Shown: positions 11,052 through 19,210, counted from the stretch's first letter. The stretch: 37,390 nucleotides of DNA from Solimonas sp047605265 (GCA_047605265.1 JASGFY010000029.1:1-37390); one strand, 5' to 3'. Program-made: numbers and translations. The notes: generated by a model from the sequence alone, not told the origin.

Positions 11052-12281
11052 ATGGCACTCATCGTTCAGAAGTACGGCGGCACCTCGATGGGCTCGGTCG
11101 AGCGCATCGAGCACGTCGCCAGCAAGGTCGCGAGCTGGCGCGTGAAGGGACATCAGGTCGTGATCGTGGTGTCGGCGATGTCCGGCGAGACGGACCGCCT
11201 GCTCAAGCTCGCCAGGTCGATCGCGCCGCGCGGCAACCAGCGCGAGTTCGACCAGATCGCCGCGACCGGCGAGCAGGTGACGATCGGCCTGCTGGCGCTC
11301 GCGCTCGGGAAGGCCGGCGTGCCGAGCCGCTCGTACACCGGCTGGCAGGTGCCGATCCGCACCGACAGCGCCTACATGAAGGCGCGCATCCAGGACATCG
11401 ACGCGAAGCGCCTGCGCGCCGACTGCGAGGCCGGCATCGTGCCGGTCGTCGCCGGTTTCCAGGGCATCGATGACTCCGGCAGCGTGACGACGCTCGGCCG
11501 CGGCGGCTCGGACACCACGGGCGTCGCGCTCGCCGCGGCGCTGAAGGCCGACGAGTGCCAGATCTACACCGACGTCGACGGCGTCTACACCACCGATCCG
11601 CGCGTCGAGCCCAAGGCGCGCCGCCTGGACAAGATCACCTTCGAGGAAATGTTGGAACTCGCGAGCCTCGGCTCCAAGGTCCTGCAGATCCGCTCCGTTG
11701 AATTCGCGGGCAAGTACAAGGTCCCGCTGCGCGTGGTGTCGACCTTCGTCGATGGCCCCGGCACCCTGATCACGCTTGAGGACAGCACGATGGAAGAACC
11801 GCTCATCTCCGGCATCGCGTTCAACCGCGACGAGGCCCAGCTCACGGTGGCCGGCGTGCCGGACCGCCCGGGCATCGCCGCGGCGATCCTCGGTCCGGTC
11901 GGCGACGCGAACATCGAGATCGACATGATCGTGCAGAACATCGGCGCCGACGGCACGACGGACTTCACCTTCACCGTGCACCGCAACGACTACGAGCGCA
12001 CGCAGGAGATCGCGCGCAAGCTGGCCGGCGAACTGGGCGCCAAGGGCGTCAAGGGCGCGACCGACATCGTCAAGGTCTCGCTGGTCGGCGTCGGCATGCG
12101 CAGCCACGCCGGCATCGCTTCGAAGATGTTCAAGGCGCTGGCGGCGGCCGGCATCAACATCCGCATGATCTCCACCTCGGAGATCAAGATCTCAGTCGTC
12201 ATCGACGAGATATACCTCGAACTCGCGGTCCGTACGCTGCACAAGGCGTTCGGGCTCGAGGAAGCCGGGCAGGCGGCCTAG
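11052..12281 (+). CDS. lysC: aspartate kinase
   Basis: 409 residues. It catalyses ATP-dependent phosphorylation of aspartate, the first step towards lysine, threonine and methionine. The N-terminal kinase domain begins with VQKYGGTSMGS, then has VVIVVSAMSGET, FQGIDDSGSVTTLGRGGSDT and YTDVDGVYTTDPR. Two ACT domains follow from about residue 250 (GVPDRPGIAAAILGPV and VSLVGVGMRSHAGIASKMF), as in lysine-sensitive monofunctional enzymes. ATG at 11790 (MEEPLISG), with GAGG eight bases before it, falls where the separate beta subunit of alpha2-beta2 aspartokinases begins. It lies in the usual alaS-lysC-csrA order. Confidence 0.97.
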   Translation: MALIVQKYGGTSMGSVERIEHVASKVASWRVKGHQVVIVVSAMSGETDRLLKLARSIAPRGNQREFDQIAATGEQVTIGLLALALGKAGVPSRSYTGWQVPIRTDSAYMKARIQDIDAKRLRADCEAGIVPVVAGFQGIDDSGSVTTLGRGGSDTTGVALAAALKADECQIYTDVDGVYTTDPRVEPKARRLDKITFEEMLELASLGSKVLQIRSVEFAGKYKVPLRVVSTFVDGPGTLITLEDSTMEEPLISGIAFNRDEAQLTVAGVPDRPGIAAAILGPVGDANIEIDMIVQNIGADGTTDFTFTVHRNDYERTQEIARKLAGELGAKGVKGATDIVKVSLVGVGMRSHAGIASKMFKALAAAGINIRMISTSEIKISVVIDEIYLELAVRTLHKAFGLEEAGQAA

Positions 12282-12370
12282 AAGCTTATCCACAGGCGGC
12301 GGTGCGCCCTGGGGGTAGCTTTCTGGCTGGGAAACTCCGAAACTGACAGGGTCCGCTCAAGGAGGGACTC

Positions 12371-12571
12371 ATGCTTATTCTCACCAGGCGTGTCGGTGAA
12401 ACCGTCGTGATCGGCGACGACATCATCGTCACGGTGCTCGGTGTCAAGGGAAATCAGGTCCGCATCGGCGTGAAGGCGCCACGCAACGTCGCGGTGCATC
12501 GCGAAGAAATCTTCGAGCGCATCAAGCGCGAAGACGAAGACGGCAACAAATCGGTCTCGGAAGCGGCCTGA
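12371..12571 (+). CDS. csrA: carbon storage regulator CsrA
   Basis: 66 residues, the normal size for CsrA/RsmA, a dimeric RNA-binding protein that controls translation and stability of mRNAs through GGA motifs. The start MLILTRRVGETVVIGDDI and the RNA-contacting segment VKAPRNVAVHREEIF are typical. The ribosome-binding site AAGGAGGGA at about 12360 is strong and contains GGA, so autoregulation by CsrA is plausible, though only inferred. Confidence 0.98.
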   Translation: MLILTRRVGETVVIGDDIIVTVLGVKGNQVRIGVKAPRNVAVHREEIFERIKREDEDGNKSVSEAA

Positions 12572-12647
12572 AAGCGGCCCGTTCCTCGTCCGAAGCCCTT
12601 TCTTCTGGAGCGGCAAAGTTTTTCTTTTCTTTCGCAAACTACATCGT

Positions 12648-12661
12648 TAGAATTGCGCCCC
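12648..12661 (+). promoter_or_regulatory. putative tRNA promoter -10 and discriminator
   Basis: TAGAAT at 12648-12653 followed at once by the GC-rich TGCGCCCC looks like a -10 hexamer with the GC-rich discriminator of stringently controlled stable-RNA promoters. A T-rich tract around 12619-12632 is at the right distance for a -35 or UP element but has no good TTGACA match. It lies about 65 bases before tRNA-Ser. Confidence 0.4.
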
Positions 12662-12723
12662 TCGCCGGACCTGCTGGGATCCGCGAGACGAGTGAGCCGG
12701 GCTTTGCTCGGCCTTGCAGTCCC

Positions 12724-12815
12724 GGAGTGATGGCCGAGTGGACGAAGGCGCACCCCTGCTAAGGGTGTATACGGCTAAAACCGTATCGAGGGTTCGAATC
12801 CCTCTCACTCCGCCA
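12724..12815 (+). tRNA. tRNA-Ser(GCU)
   Basis: 92 bases including encoded CCA. Acceptor stem GGAGTGA pairs with TCACTCC (12805-12811). The anticodon loop CTGCTAA, between CACCC and GGGTG, gives anticodon GCT, which reads AGC/AGU. A long variable arm (TACGG/CCGTA) marks a class II tRNA. The T arm contains GGTTCGAATCC. It stands 34 bases before tRNA-Arg, and the pair is conserved downstream of csrA in Gammaproteobacteria. Confidence 0.97.
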
Positions 12816-12848
12816 GTTGCAAAGCTGTACCGAACATAAGGTTAGCGC

Positions 12849-12925
12849 GCGCCCGTAGCTCAGCTGGATAGAGCACTTGGCTACGAACTAAGGGGTCGGA
12901 GGTTCGAATCCTTCCGGGCGCGCCA
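12849..12925 (+). tRNA. tRNA-Arg(ACG)
   Basis: 77 bases including encoded CCA. Acceptor stem GCGCCCG pairs with CGGGCGC (12915-12921). The anticodon stem is CTTGG/CTAAG, with loop CTACGAA giving anticodon ACG (wobble A is normally edited to inosine). The T loop is TTCGAAT. An integrase remnant begins about 160 bases downstream, so the 3' end of this tRNA may have served as an island attachment site. Confidence 0.97.
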
Positions 12926-12958
12926 TTTTTACGGCCAGAGATGGCCGAAGAGGTCCGG

Positions 12959-12984
12959 AAAACCGCGCTCGTGCGCGGTTTTTT
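12959..12984 (+). terminator. Rho-independent terminator after tRNA-Arg
   Basis: AAAACCGCGC (12959-12968), loop TCGT, and GCGCGGTTTTTT (12973-12984) form a perfect ten-base-pair hairpin with a T-run, 34 bases after the tRNA. It is the clearest terminator in the window and probably ends the csrA-tRNA transcript. Confidence 0.9.
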
Positions 12985-13085
12985 GCTGGGTACGTCTTTT
13001 TTCGTCGGCTGGCGTCCGAGGCAATCCGGCGCTTGAATCGGGTAACTTGATCCGCGAACGTGGCTTCCGGATGGAGTTGCCCGAC

Positions 13086-13340
13086 ATGCTCACTCACACG
13101 GCGATTCTCAAGGCCAGGGCGGCCGACAGCCCTACAAGCTGGAACGGGAACGGGGTCTGTTCGTTCTCGTGCACCCCAATGGCGGCAAGTGGCGGCGTTT
13201 CGCCTACAGCTTCAAGGGCAAGGAAAAGCGGCCGTCGCTCGGCACGTTTCCACTGGTTTCCCTGCCGGAAGCCCGTTCGCTCCGCGATGAGGCGCGTCGT
13301 CTAGTGACCGCTGGCATTGATCCCAGCGAACAGACGACCG
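13086..13340 (+). pseudogene. phage-type integrase, N-terminal remnant
   Basis: Starts with MLTHTAILKARAAD (ATG 13086), then needs a one-base frame change to continue as RQPYKLERERGLFVLVHPNG, KWRRFAYSFKGKEKRPSLG and FPLVSLPEARSLRDEARRLV, ending at AGIDP. This is the N-terminal arm-binding domain (DUF4102-like) of P4/Sf6-type tyrosine integrases, about 85 residues of a roughly 400-residue protein. No catalytic domain (R-H-R-Y) follows. Together with its place beside tRNA-Arg, this marks an old island integration that has decayed. The frameshift and truncation make it non-functional. Confidence 0.8.
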
Positions 13341-14084
13341 GATGGTTCATCCACGGGAGGGGACTGGCCAGTGCTGCCATTTCCATTTTTGCGCAGGGCT
13401 TCGAGGAGTCCTATCGTCGGGAGTGGTGCTGACGCGGCGAATAGCCGCACGACGGTATAGCTCGAGAGTTTTTGCCGAGCGGCGGGAAAATCTGCCGGCG
13501 GGCAACATGTTTTCGCGGTTGCCGCGAGAAGATGGTGCAGTAGCGGCGAATGCCATTTCCATTTCAGGGCGACAATATGGGAAGCCCCAAGCCTTTCCGG
13601 GTTGGGCCTTTCCCGTTCCAACCCTTGCGATTACTGCCCTTAGCCTTTTCCTGGCCGCAAGCCCTTTCGGGCCTTTGCGCCGTGCTATGGATTGAGCGCA
13701 TCACCTGCGACGGGGTCGACGATCCGGTCGATGCTGGCGATGCAGCGGCAGCCTCGATCATCGATGAAGGAAAAACGGATCATCAGCCTATGGCGAGCTG
13801 GGTCATCTAGAGGTTCGTCCGGGTGGCTTGGCCGACAGCTGCCCTGGTGGCACAGGCTTGCAGGAGTCGACCTCCTGCATCGGTATGAGATTTCAATCCG
13901 CGAGGGGTTGCAGACATTCAGCTAAAAACTGATGCGGATCGCGATCGCCATGGAGGTCGGGGAACTGATCCCGCCGGTTCGAGAACTCGAAGATACCGAG
14001 CGGCGATGTTCTGAGGAGGGCGAGCTTGCGGCTGTATTCGTTCTTGATTATTTTGAATACAGGTGAGTGTAAGAGGAAGCCACC
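13341..14084. other. non-coding accessory debris
   Basis: About 740 bases between the integrase remnant and the toxin-antitoxin pair, less GC-rich than the surroundings. Short open frames exist on both strands but none shows family similarity or a consistent codon bias. A 14-base direct repeat TGCCATTTCCATTT occurs at 13375-13388 and 13551-13564. A 44-codon frame beginning MRIAIAMEVGEL (from about 13931) ends shortly before the antitoxin gene but cannot be supported. This is most likely what remains of the integrated element. Confidence 0.5.
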
Positions 14085-14345
14085 ATGACCCGATCGACGA
14101 CCACGACGCTGACCGTCCGCGTAAGCGGTGCGCTGAGTGATTTCGTAGCCGCCAACGTAAGTGAGCATGGAGCATACGAAAACGTCAGCGAGTACATACG
14201 GGATTTGATCCGTCGCGACAAGGATCGCGCTGAGAAGGAAGCATTCGGTCGGCTCAAAGCGGAGTTGGCGCATGCCTACGCAGCACCGGAATCCGCGTAC
14301 AAGCCGTTGACGGCCGCCGAAGTGATCGCGCGCAACCGGACCTGA
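14085..14345 (+). CDS. parD: ParD-type ribbon-helix-helix antitoxin
   Basis: 86 residues. The N-terminal ribbon-helix-helix fold is visible: strand TTLTVRVSG, then a first helix and the ENVSEYIRDLIRRDK helix typical of ParD/CopG antitoxins. The C-terminal part (PLTAAEVIARNRT) would wrap around the toxin. The antitoxin neutralises the adjacent ParE-like toxin and usually represses its own operon. A GAGG ribosome-binding site lies ahead of the ATG at 14085. The toxin start follows the stop after 4 bases. Confidence 0.88.
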   Translation: MTRSTTTTLTVRVSGALSDFVAANVSEHGAYENVSEYIRDLIRRDKDRAEKEAFGRLKAELAHAYAAPESAYKPLTAAEVIARNRT

Positions 14346-14349
14346 TCGC

Positions 14350-14670
14350 GTGGCGAAGGTTCGTGTCCGCGTTCAGGAGGCGGCTTCCTATCGCCTGGAC
14401 GAAATTTATCGCTACACACGGGAGCGATGGGGCAAGCAACGGGCTGATCGGTACATCACTGGCTTGTTCAAGGCATTCGATGGCATCGAAGGGCGCGCAA
14501 TACCGTCGAAACCCATTCCGGCTGAATTCGGGATCGAGGGCTACTTTGTGCGGTATGAGCAGCACTTCGTCTATTGGCGCAGGCTTTCGAAGGGTGACAT
14601 CGGCATCGTGACGATCTTGCATGAGCGGATGCATCAGATCGAGCGGTTTCGGGAGGATTTTGGCCTGTAA
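14350..14670 (+). CDS. parE: ParE/RelE-superfamily toxin
   Basis: 106 residues from a GTG four bases after the antitoxin stop. The compact ParE fold is recognisable: VRVQEAASYRLDEIYRYTRERWG forms the N-terminal hairpin of helices (given as VQEAASYRLDEIYRYT), followed by strands in YFVRYEQHFVYWRR and IGIVTILHERM. ParE toxins usually inhibit DNA gyrase, and this can be assumed only by family. Basic residues near the C-terminus (HERMHQIERF) are typical. The pair lies in the accessory segment beside the integrase remnant, as island-stabilising modules often do. Confidence 0.88.
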   Translation: MAKVRVRVQEAASYRLDEIYRYTRERWGKQRADRYITGLFKAFDGIEGRAIPSKPIPAEFGIEGYFVRYEQHFVYWRRLSKGDIGIVTILHERMHQIERFREDFGL

Positions 14671-14818
14671 GGGGCGGTCCATCTCCGCGGTTCGTGAGGA
14701 AACCTCTGCTGCGTAGCCCTCCCGGAAAAGAAAATCTCATGTTGATTATGCCGGCGTCCCATGTGCCCAAGCCCTCGAGTTTCTATCGGACTTCCGTGCG
14801 TATTTCTGGTGCCGGGCC

Positions 14819-15562
14819 TCAGACCAGCGGTCTGCCGCCGTCGACGGTGAAGACGGTACCGGTGGAGAAGGTGAAAGTGGAAGCGGCGGCGAGGACGGCG
14901 GCGGCGACTTCGGTGGGCTCGGCGAGGCGGCCGAGCGGCGTTCTGGCCGCCTGCTCGTCGCGCCACGTCACGTCCAGCGACTGAACGAAATCGGTGTCGA
15001 CGAGCCCCGGGGCGACCGCGACGACGCGCACGCGCGGCGCCAGCGCGCGGGCCATCGACATCGTCAGGTTGTCGAGCGCGGCCTTGGAGGCGCAGTAGGC
15101 GAGGTTGCTGCCCATCGCCGTGCGCGCGGCGATCGACGAGATGTTGACGATCACGCCGCCGCCGCGGCGCGGGCTGGCCTTGAGCAGCGGCAGCAGCGCG
15201 CGCGCTGCCGCGACCGGCCCGCGCACGTTGGTCGCCAGGATGTCGTCGATCAGCGCATCGTCGAGCGCGTCGAGATCGGCATGCGGCACGAAGCGCGTCG
15301 TGCCGGCGCAGTTCACCAGCACGTCGCAGCGGCCGCAGTGGCGTACGATCTCGTCGGCCGTCTGGCGCAGCGCGGCGCTGTCCGTGACCGGCGCGCGGAT
15401 CGCGAGGTGCCCGCTGCCCGGCAGCGTGGCCGCCAATTGCTCCGCTTGGGCCTTCGAGCCGCGATAGCCGACGGCGACGGCGAAGCCGGCCGCCGCCAGC
15501 CCCCGGCAGATCGCCGTGCCGAGGCCGCCGGCGCCGCCGGTGACGAGCGCGACCTCAGGCAT
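14819..15562 (-). CDS. SDR family oxidoreductase
   Basis: 247 residues, a classical short-chain dehydrogenase/reductase. The cofactor motif TGGAGGLG is at residues 8-15, with NCAG in place of NNAG at 84-87. Catalytic residues are Ser142 or Ser143, Tyr156 and Lys160 (YCASK). The C-terminus has FSTGTVFTVDGG. It probably oxidises an alcohol or reduces a carbonyl with NAD(P). Its start overlaps the end of the histidinol-dehydrogenase paralogue by 8 bases, so it is second in a two-gene operon. The substrate is unknown; FabG-like fatty-acid synthesis is unlikely in this context. Confidence 0.92.
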   Translation of the reverse strand: MPEVALVTGGAGGLGTAICRGLAAAGFAVAVGYRGSKAQAEQLAATLPGSGHLAIRAPVTDSAALRQTADEIVRHCGRCDVLVNCAGTTRFVPHADLDALDDALIDDILATNVRGPVAAARALLPLLKASPRRGGGVIVNISSIAARTAMGSNLAYCASKAALDNLTMSMARALAPRVRVVAVAPGLVDTDFVQSLDVTWRDEQAARTPLGRLAEPTEVAAAVLAAASTFTFSTGTVFTVDGGRPLV

Positions 15563-16850
15563 GGGAGACCTGCCGGCCGTAGCGGCGCACGCGCAGGTCG
15601 GCCTGCTCCTGGTGGCCGGCGAAGCCTTCGAGCGCGCACAGGCGCGAGCAGTACTCGCCGATCTGGGCGCTCGCCGCGTCGGTCAGCACGCGCTGATAGG
15701 TGCAGGTCTTGATGAACTTGCCGACCCACAGGCCGCCCGTATAGCGCGCCGCCTTCATCGTCGGCAGCGTGTGATTGGTGCCGATCACCTTGTCGCCGTA
15801 CGACACGTTGGTGCGCGGCCCGAGGAACAGCGCGCCGAAGTTCGTCAGCCGGCGCAGGAACAGGTCCGGGTCCCGGGTCAGCACCTGCACGTGCTCGGAG
15901 GCGATGCGGTCGGCCTCCTCGATCAGTTCCTCGTCGGTGTCGCAGAGGATGATCTCGCCGTTGACGTCCCAGGCTTTGCGCGCCACCTCGGCGGTCGGCA
16001 GCCAGGACAGGAGCCGGTCGATCGCCGCCGGCACCTCGGCGGCCAGCTTCGCCGAGGTGGTCAGCAGCACGGCCGGGCTGCCCAGGCCGTGCTCGGCCTG
16101 GCCGATCAGGTCGACCGCCGCCATCTCGGCGTCGCAGGTCTGTTCGTCGGCGATGATCAGCGTCTCGGTCGGGCCGGCCAGCAGATCGATGCCGACGCGC
16201 CCGAACAGCTGGCGCTTGGCCTCGGCGACGAAGGCGTTGCCGGGACCGACGATCATGTCGACCGGCGCCACTTCCTGCGTGCCCAGGCCCATCGCCCCCA
16301 CCGCCTGCACGCCGCCGAAGGCGTAAATCTCGTCGGCGCCGCCCAGGTGCATCGCCGCGACGATCGCCGGATGTGGCGCGCCGTTGAACGGCGGTGCGCA
16401 GGCGATCACGCGCGGCACGCCGGCCGCCTTGGCCGTCACCACGCTCATGTGCGCCGAGGCCACCAGCGGATAACGTCCGCCTGGCACGTAGCAGCCGACG
16501 CTGTTGACCGGAATGTTCTTGTGGCCGAGCACCACGCCCGGCAGCGTCTCGACTTCCAGATCTCGCAGGCACTCGCGCTGCTTGAGCGCGAAGTGGCGCA
16601 CCTGCGCCTGCGCGAACCGGATGTCGTCGAGCACGCCCGCCGACAACTGGCCCAGGCACTGCCGGATCTCGTCCTCGCTCAGCCGGAAGCGCGCCGGCGA
16701 CCACTTGTCGAACTTTTCCGAACACGCGCGCACCGCCTCGTCCCCGCGCACCCCGATGTCGGCCAGGATGCCCTCCACCGTCGCGCGCACCTGCGCGCTG
16801 TTCTCGGCTTTCACTTCGGCCGCAAGGCCGCTCTTGATGCGACGGATCAT
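15555..16850 (-). CDS. histidinol-dehydrogenase-family alcohol dehydrogenase
   Basis: 431 residues, the usual HisD length. All HisD active-site positions are recognisable: zinc ligands Gln251 and His254 (GQAEHG), catalytic pair Glu319-His320 (ASEHVQ), Asp353 (YGDKVIGTNH) and His413. The substrate-side sequences differ from biosynthetic HisD: GGRYPLVASAHM and KAARYTGGLWVGKFIKTCTYQ resemble the catabolic paralogues that include HpsN, the sulfopropanediol dehydrogenase. So it is probably a zinc and NAD dependent four-electron alcohol-to-acid dehydrogenase of the catabolic locus, not a histidine gene; no other his gene is near. It is first in an operon with the SDR, with operator box E 69 bases upstream. 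Confidence 0.9.
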   Translation of the reverse strand: MIRRIKSGLAAEVKAENSAQVRATVEGILADIGVRGDEAVRACSEKFDKWSPARFRLSEDEIRQCLGQLSAGVLDDIRFAQAQVRHFALKQRECLRDLEVETLPGVVLGHKNIPVNSVGCYVPGGRYPLVASAHMSVVTAKAAGVPRVIACAPPFNGAPHPAIVAAMHLGGADEIYAFGGVQAVGAMGLGTQEVAPVDMIVGPGNAFVAEAKRQLFGRVGIDLLAGPTETLIIADEQTCDAEMAAVDLIGQAEHGLGSPAVLLTTSAKLAAEVPAAIDRLLSWLPTAEVARKAWDVNGEIILCDTDEELIEEADRIASEHVQVLTRDPDLFLRRLTNFGALFLGPRTNVSYGDKVIGTNHTLPTMKAARYTGGLWVGKFIKTCTYQRVLTDAASAQIGEYCSRLCALEGFAGHQEQADLRVRRYGRQVSHA

Positions 16851-16918
16851 GGGATTCCTCTCTGTCTAGTGGTGTCTGCAGAAAGCCGGAACGTCAGGCG
16901 GCACAGAGTGACCTGCAG

Positions 16919-16942
16919 TAATTATCTAGAAAGGGAATTTAT
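16919..16942. promoter_or_regulatory. operator-like box E
   Basis: Core AATTATCTAGAAAGGGAATT (16920-16939), AT-rich in GC-rich surroundings, 69 bases upstream of the histidinol-dehydrogenase paralogue. It shares 18 of 22 positions with box F and belongs to a set of seven similar boxes upstream of the transcription units of this locus. The inverse AATT ends give partial dyad symmetry. A binding protein is not shown by the sequence. Confidence 0.5.
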
Positions 16943-17056
16943 AGGTTTGCGTCGCCGGCGGCAAGTTGCCGCGGTGGGCCTCGGCCGCATGGCGCCGCCG
17001 GCGATCGGGACGACGCGAGCTGTTCTGGTCTTGAGCGGAGAGGCCGTGCTATGCCG

Positions 17057-17761
17057 CTATTCGCCGCCGGCGAGCTGAGCCCGGACGCCGTTGATAACGA
17101 GATCGCAGATGAAGTTGCGGTATTGCCGGGCGGCTGCGGCCGCGTTGATCGGCGCGCCCTTGGCCGCCTCGAGAATCGGCAGGCCGGCGACGAAGAATTC
17201 GCACATGCCGATGATCGACAGGAACAGCATCGACGCGTTGATCTTGCGCATGGAGCCTTCCTTGACGCCGCGCTTGAGGATGGTCTCGTAGGCGCCGATG
17301 CCACGCTGCGTCAGGCTCTCCAGCAGTTCCTTTGCGGCCGGTGCGTCGGAGGTGACCACTTCCTCGATGATGAGACGGTGGAAGAACGGATAGGTCACCT
17401 GCATGTCGAGAAACGCGCCGACGCGGGCTTGGAGTTGCTGTTCCGGCGTCGTTTCGCCGCTGCGCTTGAGGCTTTCTTCCAGGGTGATGGCGAATTGCCG
17501 CGTCAGCTTCTGCGCGGCCGCGAGCAGCAGGCTCGAGCGGTCGCGGAAGTAATAGCGGATCAGTGAGGGATCGACGCCCATGTAACGTGCGACTTCGGCG
17601 CGCGAGACCTGTTCGGGCGGCATGGTCCTCAAGAGTTCGCAGGTCTTCTCGATCAAGGCATCCTGGCCCACGCCCTGATCGCCGCGAGCGGGGCGGCCGA
17701 CCGAGCGTTTGCGTGGAGTGGTGTCACGTTCGCTGCGCGGCCTGACCTTGGTCTTGCTCAC
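17057..17761 (-). CDS. TetR/AcrR family transcriptional regulator
   Basis: 234 residues from a GTG start preceded by GAGGA. After a basic N-terminal stretch (about 30 residues, RSVGRPARGDQG), the helix-turn-helix domain reads ALIEKTCELLRTMPPEQVSRAEVARYMGVDPSLIRYYFRDRSSLL (key pieces SRAEVARYMGVDPSLIRYYF), as in TetR. The C-terminal ligand domain is helical. It is the only transcription factor in the catabolic locus and is divergent from the FAD monooxygenase across a 231-base gap containing box F. Autoregulation and control of the locus are inferred from position. The ligand is unknown. Confidence 0.9.
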   Translation of the reverse strand: MSKTKVRPRSERDTTPRKRSVGRPARGDQGVGQDALIEKTCELLRTMPPEQVSRAEVARYMGVDPSLIRYYFRDRSSLLLAAAQKLTRQFAITLEESLKRSGETTPEQQLQARVGAFLDMQVTYPFFHRLIIEEVVTSDAPAAKELLESLTQRGIGAYETILKRGVKEGSMRKINASMLFLSIIGMCEFFVAGLPILEAAKGAPINAAAAARQYRNFICDLVINGVRAQLAGGE

Positions 17762-17869
17762 GAAAAAATCCTCTATCTGGTGAATTCTCCTATGTTAGCG
17801 CAGCGTGCCGACGCTCTTGAACCGTCGCATGACTGCCGCGGGCCCCGGCGGCGGGCGAGCGCTGTTTTT

Positions 17870-17893
17870 TATTTCCCTGTATAGATAATTTAT
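17870..17893. promoter_or_regulatory. operator-like box F
   Basis: On the minus strand the core reads AATTATCTATACAGGGAAAT. It lies between the divergent tetR-type gene (109 bases from its start) and the FAD monooxygenase (100 bases from its start), as expected for an autoregulated TetR operator. It is closest to box E. Confidence 0.5.
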
Positions 17894-17992
17894 GTTTAAA
17901 TGCTCCGCAAGGCGGAGAGCTCCCGAGTGGCGCGCTGGATACTGGCCTGGCGTCAGTGCCCTAGCCACGGTGGAAACGACATAAAGCAGACG

Positions 17993-19120
17993 ATGAGCAA
18001 GCAAAGAAAAACACTGGTTGTGGGCGGCGGTATCGGCGGGCTTTCGGCAGCGATCGCGATGCGGCAGGCGGGCCTCGACGTGGATCTGGTCGAGATCAAT
18101 TCGGATTGGAAGGTCTACCACATCGGCATCGTGGTGCAGGCCAATTTCATCCGTGCGCTGAAGGCGCTGGGCATCGCCGAGCAGGCGATCGCTGCGGGCT
18201 TTCCATACAGCGGCCTGTCATTCCGCGACATCGAGGGCCGCGAAGTGCGGGCGCTCGAGGGACACAGGACCGCTGGCGACGGCTACCCCTCGCATCTGGG
18301 CATGTCGCGGCCGGCGCTGCACCAGGTGTTGTCGCAGGCGGCGCTGGCGGCAGGGGCCAGGGTCCGTCTCGGCGTGACCTATCGGGACTTCACGGACCAT
18401 GCCGACGGCATCGACGTGCGGTTCACCGACGGCACGAGCGGCTCCTACGATGTGCTGATCGCGGCCGACGGCGTTTATTCGGCCACGCGCCGGAGACTCT
18501 TCGGCCCCGAGTTCAAGCCGAAATTCACGGGGCAGGGAGTCTGGCGCTACAACGTCCGCCGTCCGCCCGAGCTGCGCAGCTCGTTCTATTACACCGGCTT
18601 GCCGAGCGGCAAGGCTGGCTTCATCCCGCTCAACGAGAGCACCGGCTACGTGTGGCTGGTGCAGTCCGAGCCCGGTAATCCGCGCCATCCGGACGATCGT
18701 CTGGCCGACATCCTGCGGGAGCGCCTGGCGCCCTGCGGCGGCGTGATGGCCGAACTGCGCGAGCAGATCGTCGATTCGTCGCAGGTCGTTTATCGGCCGC
18801 TCGAAGCCTTGCTGCTGCCGCCGCCGTGGCATCGTGGCCATGCCCTGCTGATCGGCGACGCGGCGCACGCGACGACGCCGCATCTGGGCCAGGGTGCCGC
18901 GCAGGCCGTCGAGGATGGCGTCGTCATCGGCGAACTGCTCGCTACCGGACTGCCGTTCGAGGAGGTGTTCGGCCGCTTCATGGAGCGCCGCTACGAGCGC
19001 TGCAAGTTCGTGGTCGAGAGTTCCCTGCAGATCGGTGAGTGGGAGCAGCAGGACCACGCCGCTGACGGCGCTGTGCGCCTGACCGAGGAAATGTTGAGGC
19101 AGATGGCCTTGCCCATCTGA
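17993..19120 (+). CDS. FAD-dependent aromatic hydroxylase family monooxygenase
   Basis: 375 residues from ATG 17993. The Rossmann FAD motif is VVGGGIGGLSAA (residues 9-20). The DG motif is LIAADGVYSATRR, and the GD motif is LLIGDAAHATTPHLGQGAAQAVED (Gly288-Asp289; pieces IGDAAHATTPHLGQG). This is the group A flavoprotein monooxygenase pattern (p-hydroxybenzoate or salicylate hydroxylase type): NAD(P)H and O2 are used to hydroxylate an activated aromatic ring, sometimes with decarboxylation. A longer open frame starts at 17900 but the extra residues have no family character. It is followed by the MFS carrier as a probable two-gene operon under box F. Confidence 0.92.
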   Translation: MSKQRKTLVVGGGIGGLSAAIAMRQAGLDVDLVEINSDWKVYHIGIVVQANFIRALKALGIAEQAIAAGFPYSGLSFRDIEGREVRALEGHRTAGDGYPSHLGMSRPALHQVLSQAALAAGARVRLGVTYRDFTDHADGIDVRFTDGTSGSYDVLIAADGVYSATRRRLFGPEFKPKFTGQGVWRYNVRRPPELRSSFYYTGLPSGKAGFIPLNESTGYVWLVQSEPGNPRHPDDRLADILRERLAPCGGVMAELREQIVDSSQVVYRPLEALLLPPPWHRGHALLIGDAAHATTPHLGQGAAQAVEDGVVIGELLATGLPFEEVFGRFMERRYERCKFVVESSLQIGEWEQQDHAADGAVRLTEEMLRQMALPI

Positions 19121-19210
19121 GCCATGCCGGCGTCGACACCAACGTCGACGCAGCCGACGGCAGACCGGATAACAAGCCAGCGGACGAGCCTGGCGGATCG
19201 GAGGAGAATG

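Noticed and set aside
12888..13097. Minus-strand frame ending MARPEGFEPPTP
   Set aside because: This is the well-known false protein tail produced by reading the antisense of a tRNA 3' end; the frame covers tRNA-Arg and the terminator.
12926..14818. Second attachment site (repeat of the tRNA-Arg 3' end)
   Set aside because: I looked for a copy of GGTTCGAATCCTTCCGGG downstream and saw none in the window; the island border may have been lost.
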